From contig JAIETE010000066.1 in the NCBI GenBank assembly GCA_019745505.1, forward strand, positions 1 through 44,692: a stretch of 44,692 nucleotides of DNA. Direction: 5' to 3'. The stretch comes from Candidatus Obscuribacterales bacterium. Its GTDB lineage: Bacteria; Cyanobacteriota; Vampirovibrionia; Obscuribacterales; Obscuribacteraceae. The notes under the pieces are model-generated. The model saw only the letters and a program-made list of their open reading frames with translations, was not told where the DNA came from and ran no database searches. Position numbers and translations under genes: made by a program. This document shows, piece after piece, positions 33,379 to 41,300 of this stretch; within the stretch, counting starts at the first letter, position 1, and every line of letters begins with the position of its first letter.

Positions 33379-34212
33379 GTGGCTAAAAACATATCCTTTT
33401 CGTGGTTAGCACGTTGTCGCTGGAATGTCCTCGACATGATCAATGTGATTGGGCGTGGTTCAGTCCCAACTTACATGTTTTACGAAATAGATATGACGTG
33501 GGCGGAGCAACTGCGTCTGCAGCTGAAAGAGAAGGGTGTGAAGGTAACCGCCACAGCCATTCTTTTGAAGGCGATCGGCATTGCCCAGCGCCTGCATCCA
33601 GCCAGCCGAACAGCAATTCTGCCCTGGGGTCGCACCGTCACTTTCAACGACATCGTCGCTGGTTTCACTGTCGAGCGTTATGTCGGACAGCAACCCGCAG
33701 TTTTCTTCGGTGCAATTGAGTCGCCGGACTCCAAACCACTCGTTCAGGTCGCGGAAGAATTGCGAGCCTATGGCGAAGACGAAATCTCCACGGTTCCGCA
33801 ATTGGACATCGAAAACCGCTTCAACAACATGCCATGGCTCTTCAGACGTTTCATTCTCTGGTTGGGGATGCGTTTTCCCAAAGTTCGTCTGCGCTATATG
33901 GGCGCCACATTCGGCCTTTCATCTCTTGGAAAATTTGGTTGCCGCGGACTGATTCCGCCTTGCGTCAGCACATCCACGTTCGGCGTCGGCTGCATCGAGC
34001 CGCGCGCTGTAGTGCGTGAAGGCGCTGTGGTGGTCAGACCGATGATGACCTTGATTCTTAACTTCGACCACCGCTTGATCGATGGCGCTCCTGCCGCACG
34101 TTTTATGCAGGATGTGCAAAAGCTTCTGGAAGGTGACTTGCAAACCTACATCGAAGAAGAACTGCGAGTTCTCGATTCTTCGTCGAAGTCGATGGCGGCA
34201 TCGCCTGCGTAG
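33379..34212 (+). CDS. Stand-alone 2-oxoacid dehydrogenase acyltransferase-type (E2) domain
   Basis: A 277-residue protein equal to only the catalytic domain of dihydrolipoamide acyltransferases, in the CAT fold. NFDHRLIDGAPAARF gives the catalytic His231 and Asp235 of the HxxxDG motif, and VTATAILLKAIGIA and FGLSSLGKFG are further family landmarks. The lipoyl and peripheral-subunit-binding domains of a full E2 are absent, and no E1 or E3 gene is nearby. It should therefore transfer an acyl group outside a normal oxoacid dehydrogenase complex; the acyl donor and acceptor are unknown. The start is GTG 33379, with AGGAG about 9 bases upstream. Confidence 0.8.
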   Translation: MAKNISFSWLARCRWNVLDMINVIGRGSVPTYMFYEIDMTWAEQLRLQLKEKGVKVTATAILLKAIGIAQRLHPASRTAILPWGRTVTFNDIVAGFTVERYVGQQPAVFFGAIESPDSKPLVQVAEELRAYGEDEISTVPQLDIENRFNNMPWLFRRFILWLGMRFPKVRLRYMGATFGLSSLGKFGCRGLIPPCVSTSTFGVGCIEPRAVVREGAVVVRPMMTLILNFDHRLIDGAPAARFMQDVQKLLEGDLQTYIEEELRVLDSSSKSMAASPA

Positions 34213-34218
34213 GACCAA

Positions 34219-35355
34219 TTAGTTTTTAGTGGCATCTGTTTCGGGCGTCGGAGAGCCGATTACCTTGCCCTGAACCATCAGATTTTCAGGTCCAACCAAC
34301 CTGAGAATTTCAGGCAGCGCCTTTTCTGTCGCCGCGATGCCGGCGGCAACCGCCGACCTTGCGTCTTTTCGTTTTGTCGACACCATGCGTATGCCGTTGA
34401 CTTCCGGGCGAATCACAATGTTTGCTTGTTTGAGCGATTCTTGATCGACTTTTGCCAGGTGCAGTGAAATGACGCGGTGAGCCACACTGCCGAATTTTTC
34501 GAATTCCTCCATCGGCAATTCGTCTATTCGCTCATCGATGTCGACCGCAATAACGATGTCGGCTCCCATGTCTCGTACTTGCTGAGTAGGCAGATTGACC
34601 AGGACACCGCCGTCAACGAAAAGTTTGTCGTCAATTTTCACGGGGCGACGCAGCATCGGCAATGCGCAGCTTGCCTGCAGTGCTCTGCCGAAATTTCCCT
34701 TGGACAGTGCGTATGGCTTGCCGTCGATGAGGTTGAGAGCGACGGCGCAAAAGGGAATTTTGAAGGATTCGATGTTCTTGTCGCCCAGAGGAATGGACTT
34801 GTCGAGAAATTTACGAAAAATATTTCCTCGATACAGCCCGTCGTACTGGTGCGATCCCACCGCTTTCAGAGGCAAGAATGCCGGCGCAACAGCCAGTCTT
34901 ACTCCAATCGGTGCGGTCATGAAATGCTTCATGAGCATTCCGCGCGTGAATTTGTCTTCCATCTCACAGATAGGCACACCGGCGGCATAGAGTCCGCCCA
35001 CGACCGAACCCATACTTGTACCGGCAATACAATCGACGCGTATGCCCTCGCGCTCCAGCACTTCAAGGACACCGATATGGGCGGCTCCGCGCATGCCTCC
35101 ACCACCGAGGGCGAGCCCGACTTTGGGGCGGTGCTTTTGCGCAAGAGTCTGCTCTGTAATGAGAGGCTTCTTCTCCTCAGGCGAAGCCGACTGCTCGCTT
35201 CTGGCATCGGCGTCAGCGCAATTGACCGTTGTCTGACCCCAAGCCTTGCTCGGTGCCGACCCAATTGCAGTTATCAAAAGAGCAGAGCAAAGCACTGCTC
35301 TCAAGCAGTGCCACAGCTTCGACTCTTTGACTGCATTGATTACGTCCAGCTCCAT
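34219..35355 (-). CDS. Secreted patatin-like phospholipase
   Basis: A 378-residue exported protein. A signal-peptide-like segment (LWHCLRAVLCSALLITAIG, about residues 13-35) is followed by a patatin domain: oxyanion LGGGGMRGAAHIGVL, nucleophile S114 in GTSMGS and catalytic D248 in DGGVLVN. Patatins are Ser-Asp lipid acyl hydrolases; the RssA-like layout has no outer-membrane barrel. ATG 35355 overlaps the end of the four-repeat gene by 16 bases. The open frame runs on to 35718, but that extra N-terminus is a shadow of the neighbour (Arg/Gln-rich, no domain) and is not coding. The two genes are probably co-transcribed. Confidence 0.85.
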   Translation of the reverse strand: MELDVINAVKESKLWHCLRAVLCSALLITAIGSAPSKAWGQTTVNCADADARSEQSASPEEKKPLITEQTLAQKHRPKVGLALGGGGMRGAAHIGVLEVLEREGIRVDCIAGTSMGSVVGGLYAAGVPICEMEDKFTRGMLMKHFMTAPIGVRLAVAPAFLPLKAVGSHQYDGLYRGNIFRKFLDKSIPLGDKNIESFKIPFCAVALNLIDGKPYALSKGNFGRALQASCALPMLRRPVKIDDKLFVDGGVLVNLPTQQVRDMGADIVIAVDIDERIDELPMEEFEKFGSVAHRVISLHLAKVDQESLKQANIVIRPEVNGIRMVSTKRKDARSAVAAGIAATEKALPEILRLVGPENLMVQGKVIGSPTPETDATKN

Positions 35356-36557
35356 TGCATGCGAATCGGTATTGTCCAGCCTAATTTGGCGATTGCCTCG
35401 TCTACGGTGAGAGTCGTCTTGACGCACATCTTCAGCAATTCGATTGCTTGTTCTGAAGAGACCAGACCCTCTTTGTAGAGAGATTGGGTGCGCAAAACGC
35501 TGTAGAGCATCTGATCGTTGATTATATTGGCATCGAGCAGTTTCTTGCCTACTCTGACCGGCTTTTCGCCTTCGGAGGCGATTTTTTCGATAATCGATCG
35601 GTCCGCCACTTTCGCGGCCACCAGCAAGTCGCCGAATCGCATCAGCTCCGCCTGCATTTGAGGCGGCGGATTGAGCTCGGCCATTGCCTGGTAGACGCCT
35701 ATATTCTTGATCTTGCAATTACGCAGCGCTTCGGCCGCCTGATACGGCTTGAGGTAGCTTTGTACGAGATCGAGCATGGTCATTGCTGCCTCGAGCAAGG
35801 AGTGGGTGACCAAGCCATTGTCCAGGAGTAGTTTGTGCAGTGGCACCTCGAGAAGCACTTCGTGCTCCAACAAGTCCATCAGGTCGGACTCTGAAACCAC
35901 CATCGACATCGCCAGCAATTCGGGCAAGCGCAAGCTGGCGCCGCTGCAGTCTTTGTAGATGCCTTGCTCAAACATGATCTGCCAGACTGATTGGCGTTTG
36001 TCGCAAGCAATTCTCAAAGCTCTTATAGCGTCGTCTCGTGCAATCTTCTCTTCCCGAACGAGTTTCAACAGCGTGATTGATTCGAGCACCACGCGGCGGC
36101 TTTGATAACGCATAAACACTATCGAGCGCGTCAGTGGCATGCCGGTCTCGTTCGCTTTCTTGATCGCACTGTCGAGCTGGTCCATGGTCAGGGCCGAAGC
36201 ATCTATCATGAGCTCGGTAAGCGCATTAGTCTCGACCTTAGGCGGCGGCGGTCGATCGAGTACTATGCCCATCATCTCGAGCGCCTGCATAATCGAGAAT
36301 TCGTTTTGCCGCGCACAGATGACAGCCGCTACCGCCGTGTCAACATTGATCTTTTCAGCTTTGACCAGATCGTGAGCGTCCATCGCGAAGCGCAGGGTTT
36401 GCTCCGTCGAGTGCCTGAGAATGAGAATCGCCTGGCTCAGAGACATGCCCAGCTTCTTGGCTGTGGCCTGGGCCTCTTGTGCTTCTTCCGGACCAACTAT
36501 TTTGGCCGAGACAACTATCTGGTAAAAGGGATCGACCTGAGTCGTTCGTTCTTGCAT
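35340..36557 (-). CDS. Protein of four tandem helical repeats, unknown family
   Basis: A 405-residue soluble protein. I see four diverged copies of about 85-90 residues, starting near residues 12, 112, 212 and 310. Each opens with a short LxELL-like helix (LTELMIDASALTMDQL; LPELLAMSMVVSESDL; FGDLLVAAKVADRSII), then a G-M-x-L-like helix, and a helix of the SSEQAIELL type near its end. The pattern recalls the helical N-terminal domains of type II secretion ATPases, but no ATPase follows. Function is unknown; a scaffold is plausible. ATG 36557 opens the gene; the end overlaps the patatin gene by 16 bases, so the two are coupled. Confidence 0.65.
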   Translation of the reverse strand: MQERTTQVDPFYQIVVSAKIVGPEEAQEAQATAKKLGMSLSQAILILRHSTEQTLRFAMDAHDLVKAEKINVDTAVAAVICARQNEFSIMQALEMMGIVLDRPPPPKVETNALTELMIDASALTMDQLDSAIKKANETGMPLTRSIVFMRYQSRRVVLESITLLKLVREEKIARDDAIRALRIACDKRQSVWQIMFEQGIYKDCSGASLRLPELLAMSMVVSESDLMDLLEHEVLLEVPLHKLLLDNGLVTHSLLEAAMTMLDLVQSYLKPYQAAEALRNCKIKNIGVYQAMAELNPPPQMQAELMRFGDLLVAAKVADRSIIEKIASEGEKPVRVGKKLLDANIINDQMLYSVLRTQSLYKEGLVSSEQAIELLKMCVKTTLTVDEAIAKLGWTIPIRMQWSWT

Positions 36558-36776
36558 GTTTCACCGTCGCCTTTACTGGGGTCAGGCTTGTGGGTAGTAA
36601 TTGGTCGCCATAGAAAGAGAATCCATGTATGTTATTCCACCGAAAAGCGTCTAATCTACGCTGTACAGACGGTCGGCAAGAATTAACGAACGCTGGCACG
36701 CGTCCTATAAAAACAGTATCCAGGTCGGAGTCGGGGTAGCAAAGGCTGAGCCCGTCAGGCTCAATGGACTTTTGAA

Positions 36777-37247
36777 CTATCCTCTCTCGTCGTACACCCG
36801 GCACTGGAATTCTTTGGAAAATAGGTCGTCGATTACGTCTGCAGCGTGCGACACATTCCAGATGAGGGTGTTCAACTCTTCTTGATCAAGCCCGGCAATC
36901 GGTCTTTGTGATGTAACCAGAATGATTTCCTCATGGGCGCTCAACGAGCAGCAACTGAGATCCTGGTTCAGTTCCAGGCAGCGCTGGAAGAATCTTTCGC
37001 GGTCGAGGTCGGGGAAGTGCACGATTGGACTGGTTACTCTCAGTACGATACCGCCCGACTTGTCCTCTTGCAGGAAGATATAGACTTTGGCAGAACCCTC
37101 TTTCAACCACCATCCGCAGCTGTCGTGCTCGGGTTCGAGCGCATGTCCGTCCATATCCAGCTTTCGCCGTTTGTAGTAGTCAGAGAGCATAACGACCACG
37201 CTCTCGACGGTGCCCTTGGGTGGTGTTTTTGTGCCGAAAAGACCCAT
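36777..37247 (-). CDS. YbjN/type III chaperone-like protein
   Basis: A 156-residue soluble protein. The alternation of helix and strand fits the YbjN and type III secretion chaperone-like fold: DSCGWWLKEGSAKVYIFLQE, SPIVHFPDLDRERFFQRCLELNQ, and DLFSKEFQCRVYDE at the end. The call is by overall pattern, without a diagnostic motif. Known members have broad regulatory or chaperone roles. ATG 37247 has GAGG about 8 bases upstream. The 219-base gap to the four-repeat gene on the same strand shows no clear terminator. Confidence 0.45.
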   Translation of the reverse strand: MGLFGTKTPPKGTVESVVVMLSDYYKRRKLDMDGHALEPEHDSCGWWLKEGSAKVYIFLQEDKSGGIVLRVTSPIVHFPDLDRERFFQRCLELNQDLSCCSLSAHEEIILVTSQRPIAGLDQEELNTLIWNVSHAADVIDDLFSKEFQCRVYDERG

Positions 37248-37359
37248 TATTTAACCTCTTGAATAGGACTGGCGCCAGAGCGCATATTCTAGCCCAACAA
37301 GAGGATTCATAATTCTGTCGGCCAGAATAGTTAGAATTTGCCCTGGCAAGACAAGGTAG

Positions 37360-38253
37360 GTGGTTGTGGAACGCGCATTTTATCGAGTTCTCTTCATCGT
37401 GCTCACCGGCGTCCTCTGCAGTTCATGCGCCTCTTCTGAGAAAAATTGGCCGGTAGTCTGCCGCCTGGCGGACCCTGCCTTGATCGACTGGGACAACGCC
37501 AAGGTCACTGCCGATACGAATATCATCCGATATGGCGGCAAGCCCTTTTCCAGAGTGTCGGAAAGAGACAAGCAGGCCGAAGGCGCCGTCAATTCTTATA
37601 TCGCATGGAAGGGGGGCAAAGAGCCGTTATTGCCGGTAAAAACGGCAGTCGAGGAGCGCTTCGTCGAAGATTGGCGCGCCATTAGGACATCTCCCACGGA
37701 AGCCTTCATTGCCGGCGGAGCATTTCAAAAGCCTCCCGGCGTTATAGATCAATCGTGGATTTTGGAGCCGAAGAATTCTCGGATAAAAGATGGTCCGCAG
37801 CTATTGCGCGCGCGCAAGTCGTGCACCCTCACCTCGCTCTCCAACGGAAAAATTCTTATCAGCGGCGGACTGGATGGCAGCGGTTCGCCAATCAACGACT
37901 GTGAGTGCTTCGATCCGAAAACTGAGTCTGTCTCGAAGTTTCCCTCACTGGCTCTGCCTCGTTGCGGGCACACAGTGATTGAGTATGGTGATGGGCAACT
38001 CCTTGTCGTTGGTGGAAAAACATCTGCGAATCTTGCCAATTCTGTAGGTGATCTGACTTCGAAAATAGAGAGATGGAGTCCGGTGAACAAACAATTTGAG
38101 GTGATAGGAACGGCAAAGCGAGCCAGTTTTCAGCCCCAGCTATTCTTGATTAATAAAAATCAGGTGCTCATCGCTAGGGGACATCTGTTTTCAGGAGAAA
38201 GCGAAACCGACGAATCTCCGCCGGCTGAAATTTATACTGACCTGGAGCCATGA
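37360..38253 (+). CDS. Kelch-repeat lipoprotein
   Basis: A 297-residue exported protein. The N-terminal signal RVLFIVLTGVLCSSC ends in a lipobox, so it should be lipid-anchored. The C-terminal half has two to three kelch-type blades: TSLSNGKILISGGLDGSG, then PRCGHTVIEYGDGQLLVVGG and WSPVNKQFEVIG. Kelch blades make a beta-propeller; three alone are too few for a closed one, so either more blades are hidden in the first half or the fold is open. The start is GTG 37360 or GTG 37366, with AAGG and AGG upstream. It converges with the PfkB gene. Confidence 0.75.
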   Translation: MVVERAFYRVLFIVLTGVLCSSCASSEKNWPVVCRLADPALIDWDNAKVTADTNIIRYGGKPFSRVSERDKQAEGAVNSYIAWKGGKEPLLPVKTAVEERFVEDWRAIRTSPTEAFIAGGAFQKPPGVIDQSWILEPKNSRIKDGPQLLRARKSCTLTSLSNGKILISGGLDGSGSPINDCECFDPKTESVSKFPSLALPRCGHTVIEYGDGQLLVVGGKTSANLANSVGDLTSKIERWSPVNKQFEVIGTAKRASFQPQLFLINKNQVLIARGHLFSGESETDESPPAEIYTDLEP

Positions 38254-38280
38254 CCCGTTTTATCAACGGGCTATGCAAGA

Positions 38281-39255
38281 TTACTTCACCGCGGCTGCGA
38301 GATCCTGTTCGGTGATAGGCATTACGCCTTCGCGGTAATACTGCAACGTTCCGGCGAGAACTGCGGCATTCGCCGCCGTTTCTATATCTCTGCCTCGATC
38401 AATCGAAGCGCACATTGCCGCAAAAGATTGTTCACCACAGCCAGTGGCATCGCCTGTTTCACTGTGTCCGACTTTCGGGCATTCAATCAGCTTCTGCCCA
38501 TCCTTGGATGCAAGCACTGCACCGTCTTTTCCTCTGGTGAGAAGGACATATTGCGGACCCATCGAAAGGAGCTTCTTTGCCGCTTCAATTGCGCTGTTAT
38601 TGTCCCGAATCTTGATGCCGGTTATCTTTTCAGCTTCATCGTCATTGGGCTTGAGCAAGAAAATATCGCCGTTGACCAGCGATGCTACGTCCACTCCTGC
38701 TCGAGCGCCGCCTGGATCCATCATTACTTTGACATTATGCTCATGGGCTTTCTGAATCGCGAAAATTGCCGTGCCAAGCGGAATTTCCATCGACAAGATG
38801 AGCATGCCTTTGTTTCGAGCAACTGCCCGAAAGAGATGATCCGATTGAAGAAGATCGTCGGGGGAAAGCTCCGAATTGACGCCCTCCACAACATAAGTAT
38901 GTTTTTTGCCCTCTTCGTCCATGGCGATGAGAGTAATGCCTGGCCAACCAGTTTCTTTGTCGAAGCGCACAAAGCGAATGCCGGAACAATCTACGCCTGC
39001 TTCGATCAGAGCATCGACAGGTGGTCGCCACAATCCGAATGGATCTTGTGTCGTCCTTCCGACCATAGCCACTTTGCCTTGCCCCAGAAGGGCTGCGAGC
39101 ATTTGCCCTACATATCGGGATTTGCCGCCGGGACCAACTTTTAGCTTGGTTCCATAGCCGATTTCACCTTGTTTTACCAGAGTTGGAAATCCGAAGCCGA
39201 CTATGTCGGTGTTGAATGCTCCAATCACTAAGGCTGACAGACTGTCGAAGTTCAC
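38281..39255 (-). CDS. PfkB-family carbohydrate kinase
   Basis: A 324-residue ribokinase-type sugar kinase. The N-terminus SALVIGAFNTDIVGFG is the PfkB opening, VGPGGKSRYVGQ is the sugar-side glycine motif, and the C-terminal ATP and catalytic motif is GDATGCGEQSF. In the family this reads DTxGAGD, whose last Asp is the catalytic base; here it is Glu (E275). The substrate sugar is unknown. I prefer GTG 39255, with AGG upstream, since it places the start right before the first strand; the frame stays open to TTG 39348. It converges with the kelch gene. Confidence 0.85.
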   Translation of the reverse strand: MNFDSLSALVIGAFNTDIVGFGFPTLVKQGEIGYGTKLKVGPGGKSRYVGQMLAALLGQGKVAMVGRTTQDPFGLWRPPVDALIEAGVDCSGIRFVRFDKETGWPGITLIAMDEEGKKHTYVVEGVNSELSPDDLLQSDHLFRAVARNKGMLILSMEIPLGTAIFAIQKAHEHNVKVMMDPGGARAGVDVASLVNGDIFLLKPNDDEAEKITGIKIRDNNSAIEAAKKLLSMGPQYVLLTRGKDGAVLASKDGQKLIECPKVGHSETGDATGCGEQSFAAMCASIDRGRDIETAANAAVLAGTLQYYREGVMPITEQDLAAAVK

Positions 39256-39559
39256 CGGTTGGTACCTGTCAATAGTTAAATCGAACGTCTTAACCAAAAC
39301 GCCCAAGTGAAAAATTATACCTGGGATGTGATTTTCGGAACATTTCAAGGGTATCGGTGTCTAGTTATCTGTAAGGATGAGCCCGAAAGGGTGAATATCC
39401 GGTGGGGCAAAATGATTCTTTTTCACACGAATTTCATTCGTGTGTTGGAATATGAATGAGGGGAACTTATTTTCGAACGCTGCAACGCGGGTTGTGGGCG
39501 GGCTTCAGCACGCCATCCATCGCAATGCACGCGCTGTTGATAAGGTGGAGGGGAGTCCT
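39256..39559. other. 304-base region between PfkB and the 39560 orphan
   Basis: It contains a perfect hairpin, CACACGAAT-TTC-ATTCGTGTG, at 39424-39444, which overlaps the alternative GTG start (39440) of the next gene, so that start is unlikely. A TATAAT-like sequence on the minus strand near 39316 could serve the PfkB gene. I see no separate coding frame. Confidence 0.45.
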
Positions 39560-40249
39560 ATGTTTAGTGCATGGAGATATGAAGACGGGCTTGATGAGTG
39601 GATGCAGCGCAAGCTGGGACCACGTCTTTCCCGCCTGGCACGTCCAGTCGTTGTCACTGTTTTGGATATCGTTTCGGCGCCGATTGAGCTGACGCAACGT
39701 CTTTTCTATCGTCCGAATGCGAAGCGCGACAGGCATGTTGTCGAGGATTTGCACGCCAAGTCTCGCGATATGCTGAATAAGACTTATCTCGATGCCTGCA
39801 CTCAAACGTTTTACGCAGACAAGAAAGTCGGCCAGCAGCTCAATCCCAACAGGACCTACGAAAACCTGGCAGCGTGCACGTCCGGTACTTTCAAGGCGAT
39901 TGGTGCTAAACATCCGCAGATGGAGTCCGCGAGCTTTCCTGGCGGGCCTTCCGTCACCGAACACCGTGCTCCTAACAGCATAAGCATTGCACGCATGTCT
40001 GATTCCCAGATCATCTCCGGACGGCCTCGTCACTTGCTGGTGCGACCGTTCAAGGGAGAGCTTGCTGCCAATGAGTTTGGTGCCACGGCTTCCGGTACAT
40101 TTCTTCCTCTGGCCGGCTTCCAAAAGTGGCAGCAAGAAAATGCGCCAAACAGGACGAAAAACCAGGCATCCAAAACGGGCAATTTCCCATCTATGGAACC
40201 TGACAAGAACCCTCATGGTCTCAGGCAGTTCATGAGCACGGATGGTTAG
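39560..40249 (+). CDS. Orphan protein of unknown function
   Basis: A 229-residue product that I do not recognise. It begins MFSAWRYEDGLDEWMQRK, then a helical segment with ARPVVVTVLDIVSAPIELT that is mildly hydrophobic but not a clear membrane span. A charged middle and a low-complexity end with Asn, Lys and Pro (GNFPSMEPDKNPHG) follow. ATG 39560 has a strong ribosome site, GGAGGGGAG, 5 to 6 bases upstream. The frame extends to GTG 39440 and ATG 39452, which lack such a site, so an extra 36-40 N-terminal residues are possible. Confidence 0.6.
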   Translation: MFSAWRYEDGLDEWMQRKLGPRLSRLARPVVVTVLDIVSAPIELTQRLFYRPNAKRDRHVVEDLHAKSRDMLNKTYLDACTQTFYADKKVGQQLNPNRTYENLAACTSGTFKAIGAKHPQMESASFPGGPSVTEHRAPNSISIARMSDSQIISGRPRHLLVRPFKGELAANEFGATASGTFLPLAGFQKWQQENAPNRTKNQASKTGNFPSMEPDKNPHGLRQFMSTDG

Positions 40250-40327
40250 GCTACGCAGCAGCCTGCCGGCTCTAGACTCTGGCGGCACTGATCCGGTTCG
40301 TTACGGTCTGGCGCCGATATGATCCTG

Positions 40328-40366
40328 AATCCTCCGGCTAGCCTATAATCGGCTGACCGGAGGATT
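40328..40366. promoter_or_regulatory. Long palindrome over the xpt promoter and ribosome site
   Basis: AATCCTCCGG (40328-40337) is the exact complement of CCGGAGGATT (40357-40366), and inside it AGCC pairs with GGCT across a 2-base mismatch. The loop is TATAATC, so a perfect -10 box (40344-40349) sits at the tip. The right arm contains the ribosome site GGAGGA of xpt. It could be an operator for a dimeric regulator of purine genes. Confidence 0.65.
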
Positions 40367-40370
40367 CGCT

Positions 40371-40952
40371 ATGGACCTACTTCGTCAACGCATATTGAAC
40401 GATGGGAAACACCTGGGCAAAGGTATTCTCAAAGTGGACTCGTTCATGAACCATCAAATCGACCCGCTCTTGATGCAGGCCGTGGGTGAAGAGTTTGCCG
40501 TCAAGTTCAAACAGTTCAATCCGACACGCGTTCTGACCGCTGAGACAAGCGGTATCGCGCCGGCGCTGGCGACCGCGATGGCTCTCAAAGTGCCTCTCGT
40601 CTTCGCTCGCAAGCATAAGCCTGTGACAATGGCAGCTGAGCCCTATGTTGAATCAGCGCCTTCTCATACCAAAGGCGGGATCGTCGACTTGATCGTCTCT
40701 TCTGAATATTTAGAGTCTACTGATCGCATTCTGATAATTGATGACTTTCTTGCCAGCGCAAAAACGCTGGTTGCTCTGGCTAATTTGGTCAAAGCCAGCG
40801 GTGCAACATTGGTTGGCATTGGTGCTGTAATCGAGAAGGAATTCCAGGGTGGACGCGCGCTTCTGAAAGACATCACCGTTCCAATCGAATCACTCGCCAT
40901 CATCGAAAGCATGGACGAGAAGATTGTCTTGAAAGAGAAAGCAAAAGTCTAA
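40371..40952 (+). CDS. xpt: Xanthine phosphoribosyltransferase
   Basis: A 193-residue enzyme that joins xanthine and PRPP to give XMP in purine salvage. KVDSFMNHQIDPLLM near the start, then ETSGIAPALATAMAL, FARKHKP and the PRPP loop ILIIDDFLASAKT match Bacillus Xpt closely in order and length. The ribosome site GGAGGA precedes ATG 40371 by 5 bases. The gene stands alone, with 9 bases to the convergent DUF4286 gene. A 39-base palindrome covers its promoter and ribosome site. I see no guanine riboswitch; the leader is only about 15 bases if TATAAT is the -10 box. Confidence 0.95.
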   Translation: MDLLRQRILNDGKHLGKGILKVDSFMNHQIDPLLMQAVGEEFAVKFKQFNPTRVLTAETSGIAPALATAMALKVPLVFARKHKPVTMAAEPYVESAPSHTKGGIVDLIVSSEYLESTDRILIIDDFLASAKTLVALANLVKASGATLVGIGAVIEKEFQGGRALLKDITVPIESLAIIESMDEKIVLKEKAKV

Positions 40953-40961
40953 TTCGACTGC

Positions 40962-41300
40962 CTAAACGTCGAAATCTGCTCCTGCCACGCTGAGAAGATG
41001 CAGAACTCGGCGGGTTGCGCTGAATTTGTCGCCGAATTTTGCGATTGCTTCCTCGCGCATTTTTGGCGCATGGCGTTTCAAGTATGTCTCTAAATTGTCT
41101 TTGCTTTCGATGATGTACTGAATCGTCCACAACTGTGAGCCGTTCGGCTCGCGGTCTTCTTCTTCGTGATTGCGGAAAAACCACTGGGCGGCCTTGAAGC
41201 CTTCGAATTTGAGCATCTGGTCGATATGACCTGGTAGCCAGCCTGCAAAAGCAAATTTTGCTTCTTCTTTGACTTCGAGATTCACTTCGTAGACAAGCAT
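40962..41300 (-). CDS. DUF4286 family protein
   Basis: A 112-residue protein. It starts MLVYEVNLEVKEEAKFAFAGWLPGHIDQMLKF in outline (YEVNLEV, then HIDQML), the DUF4286 pattern, and continues with LWTIQYIIESKDNLETYL. The family is a ferredoxin-like fold without an assigned function. It overlaps the end of the LLM oxidoreductase gene by 19 bases, so the two are probably co-translated. Its stop lies 9 bases from the end of the convergent xpt gene. Confidence 0.7.
   Translation of the reverse strand: MLVYEVNLEVKEEAKFAFAGWLPGHIDQMLKFEGFKAAQWFFRNHEEEDREPNGSQLWTIQYIIESKDNLETYLKRHAPKMREEAIAKFGDKFSATRRVLHLLSVAGADFDV

Noticed and set aside
34477-35478. Long plus-strand open frame (333 codons) across the patatin gene
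   Set aside because: It lies antisense to a patatin with intact catalytic motifs, has a His/Cys/Arg-rich shadow composition and no domain.
35356-35718. N-terminal extension of the patatin frame
   Set aside because: It overlaps the four-repeat gene, is Arg/Gln-rich without a domain, and the signal peptide begins only after ATG 35355.
39467-40288. 273-codon minus-strand frame opposite the 39560 orphan
   Set aside because: There is no ribosome site or domain, and its composition is like other shadows; the plus-strand frame has a strong ribosome site.
40250-40370. Guanine riboswitch before xpt
   Set aside because: The gap is only 121 bases, no three-way-junction core motifs are seen, and the likely transcript leader is about 15 bases.
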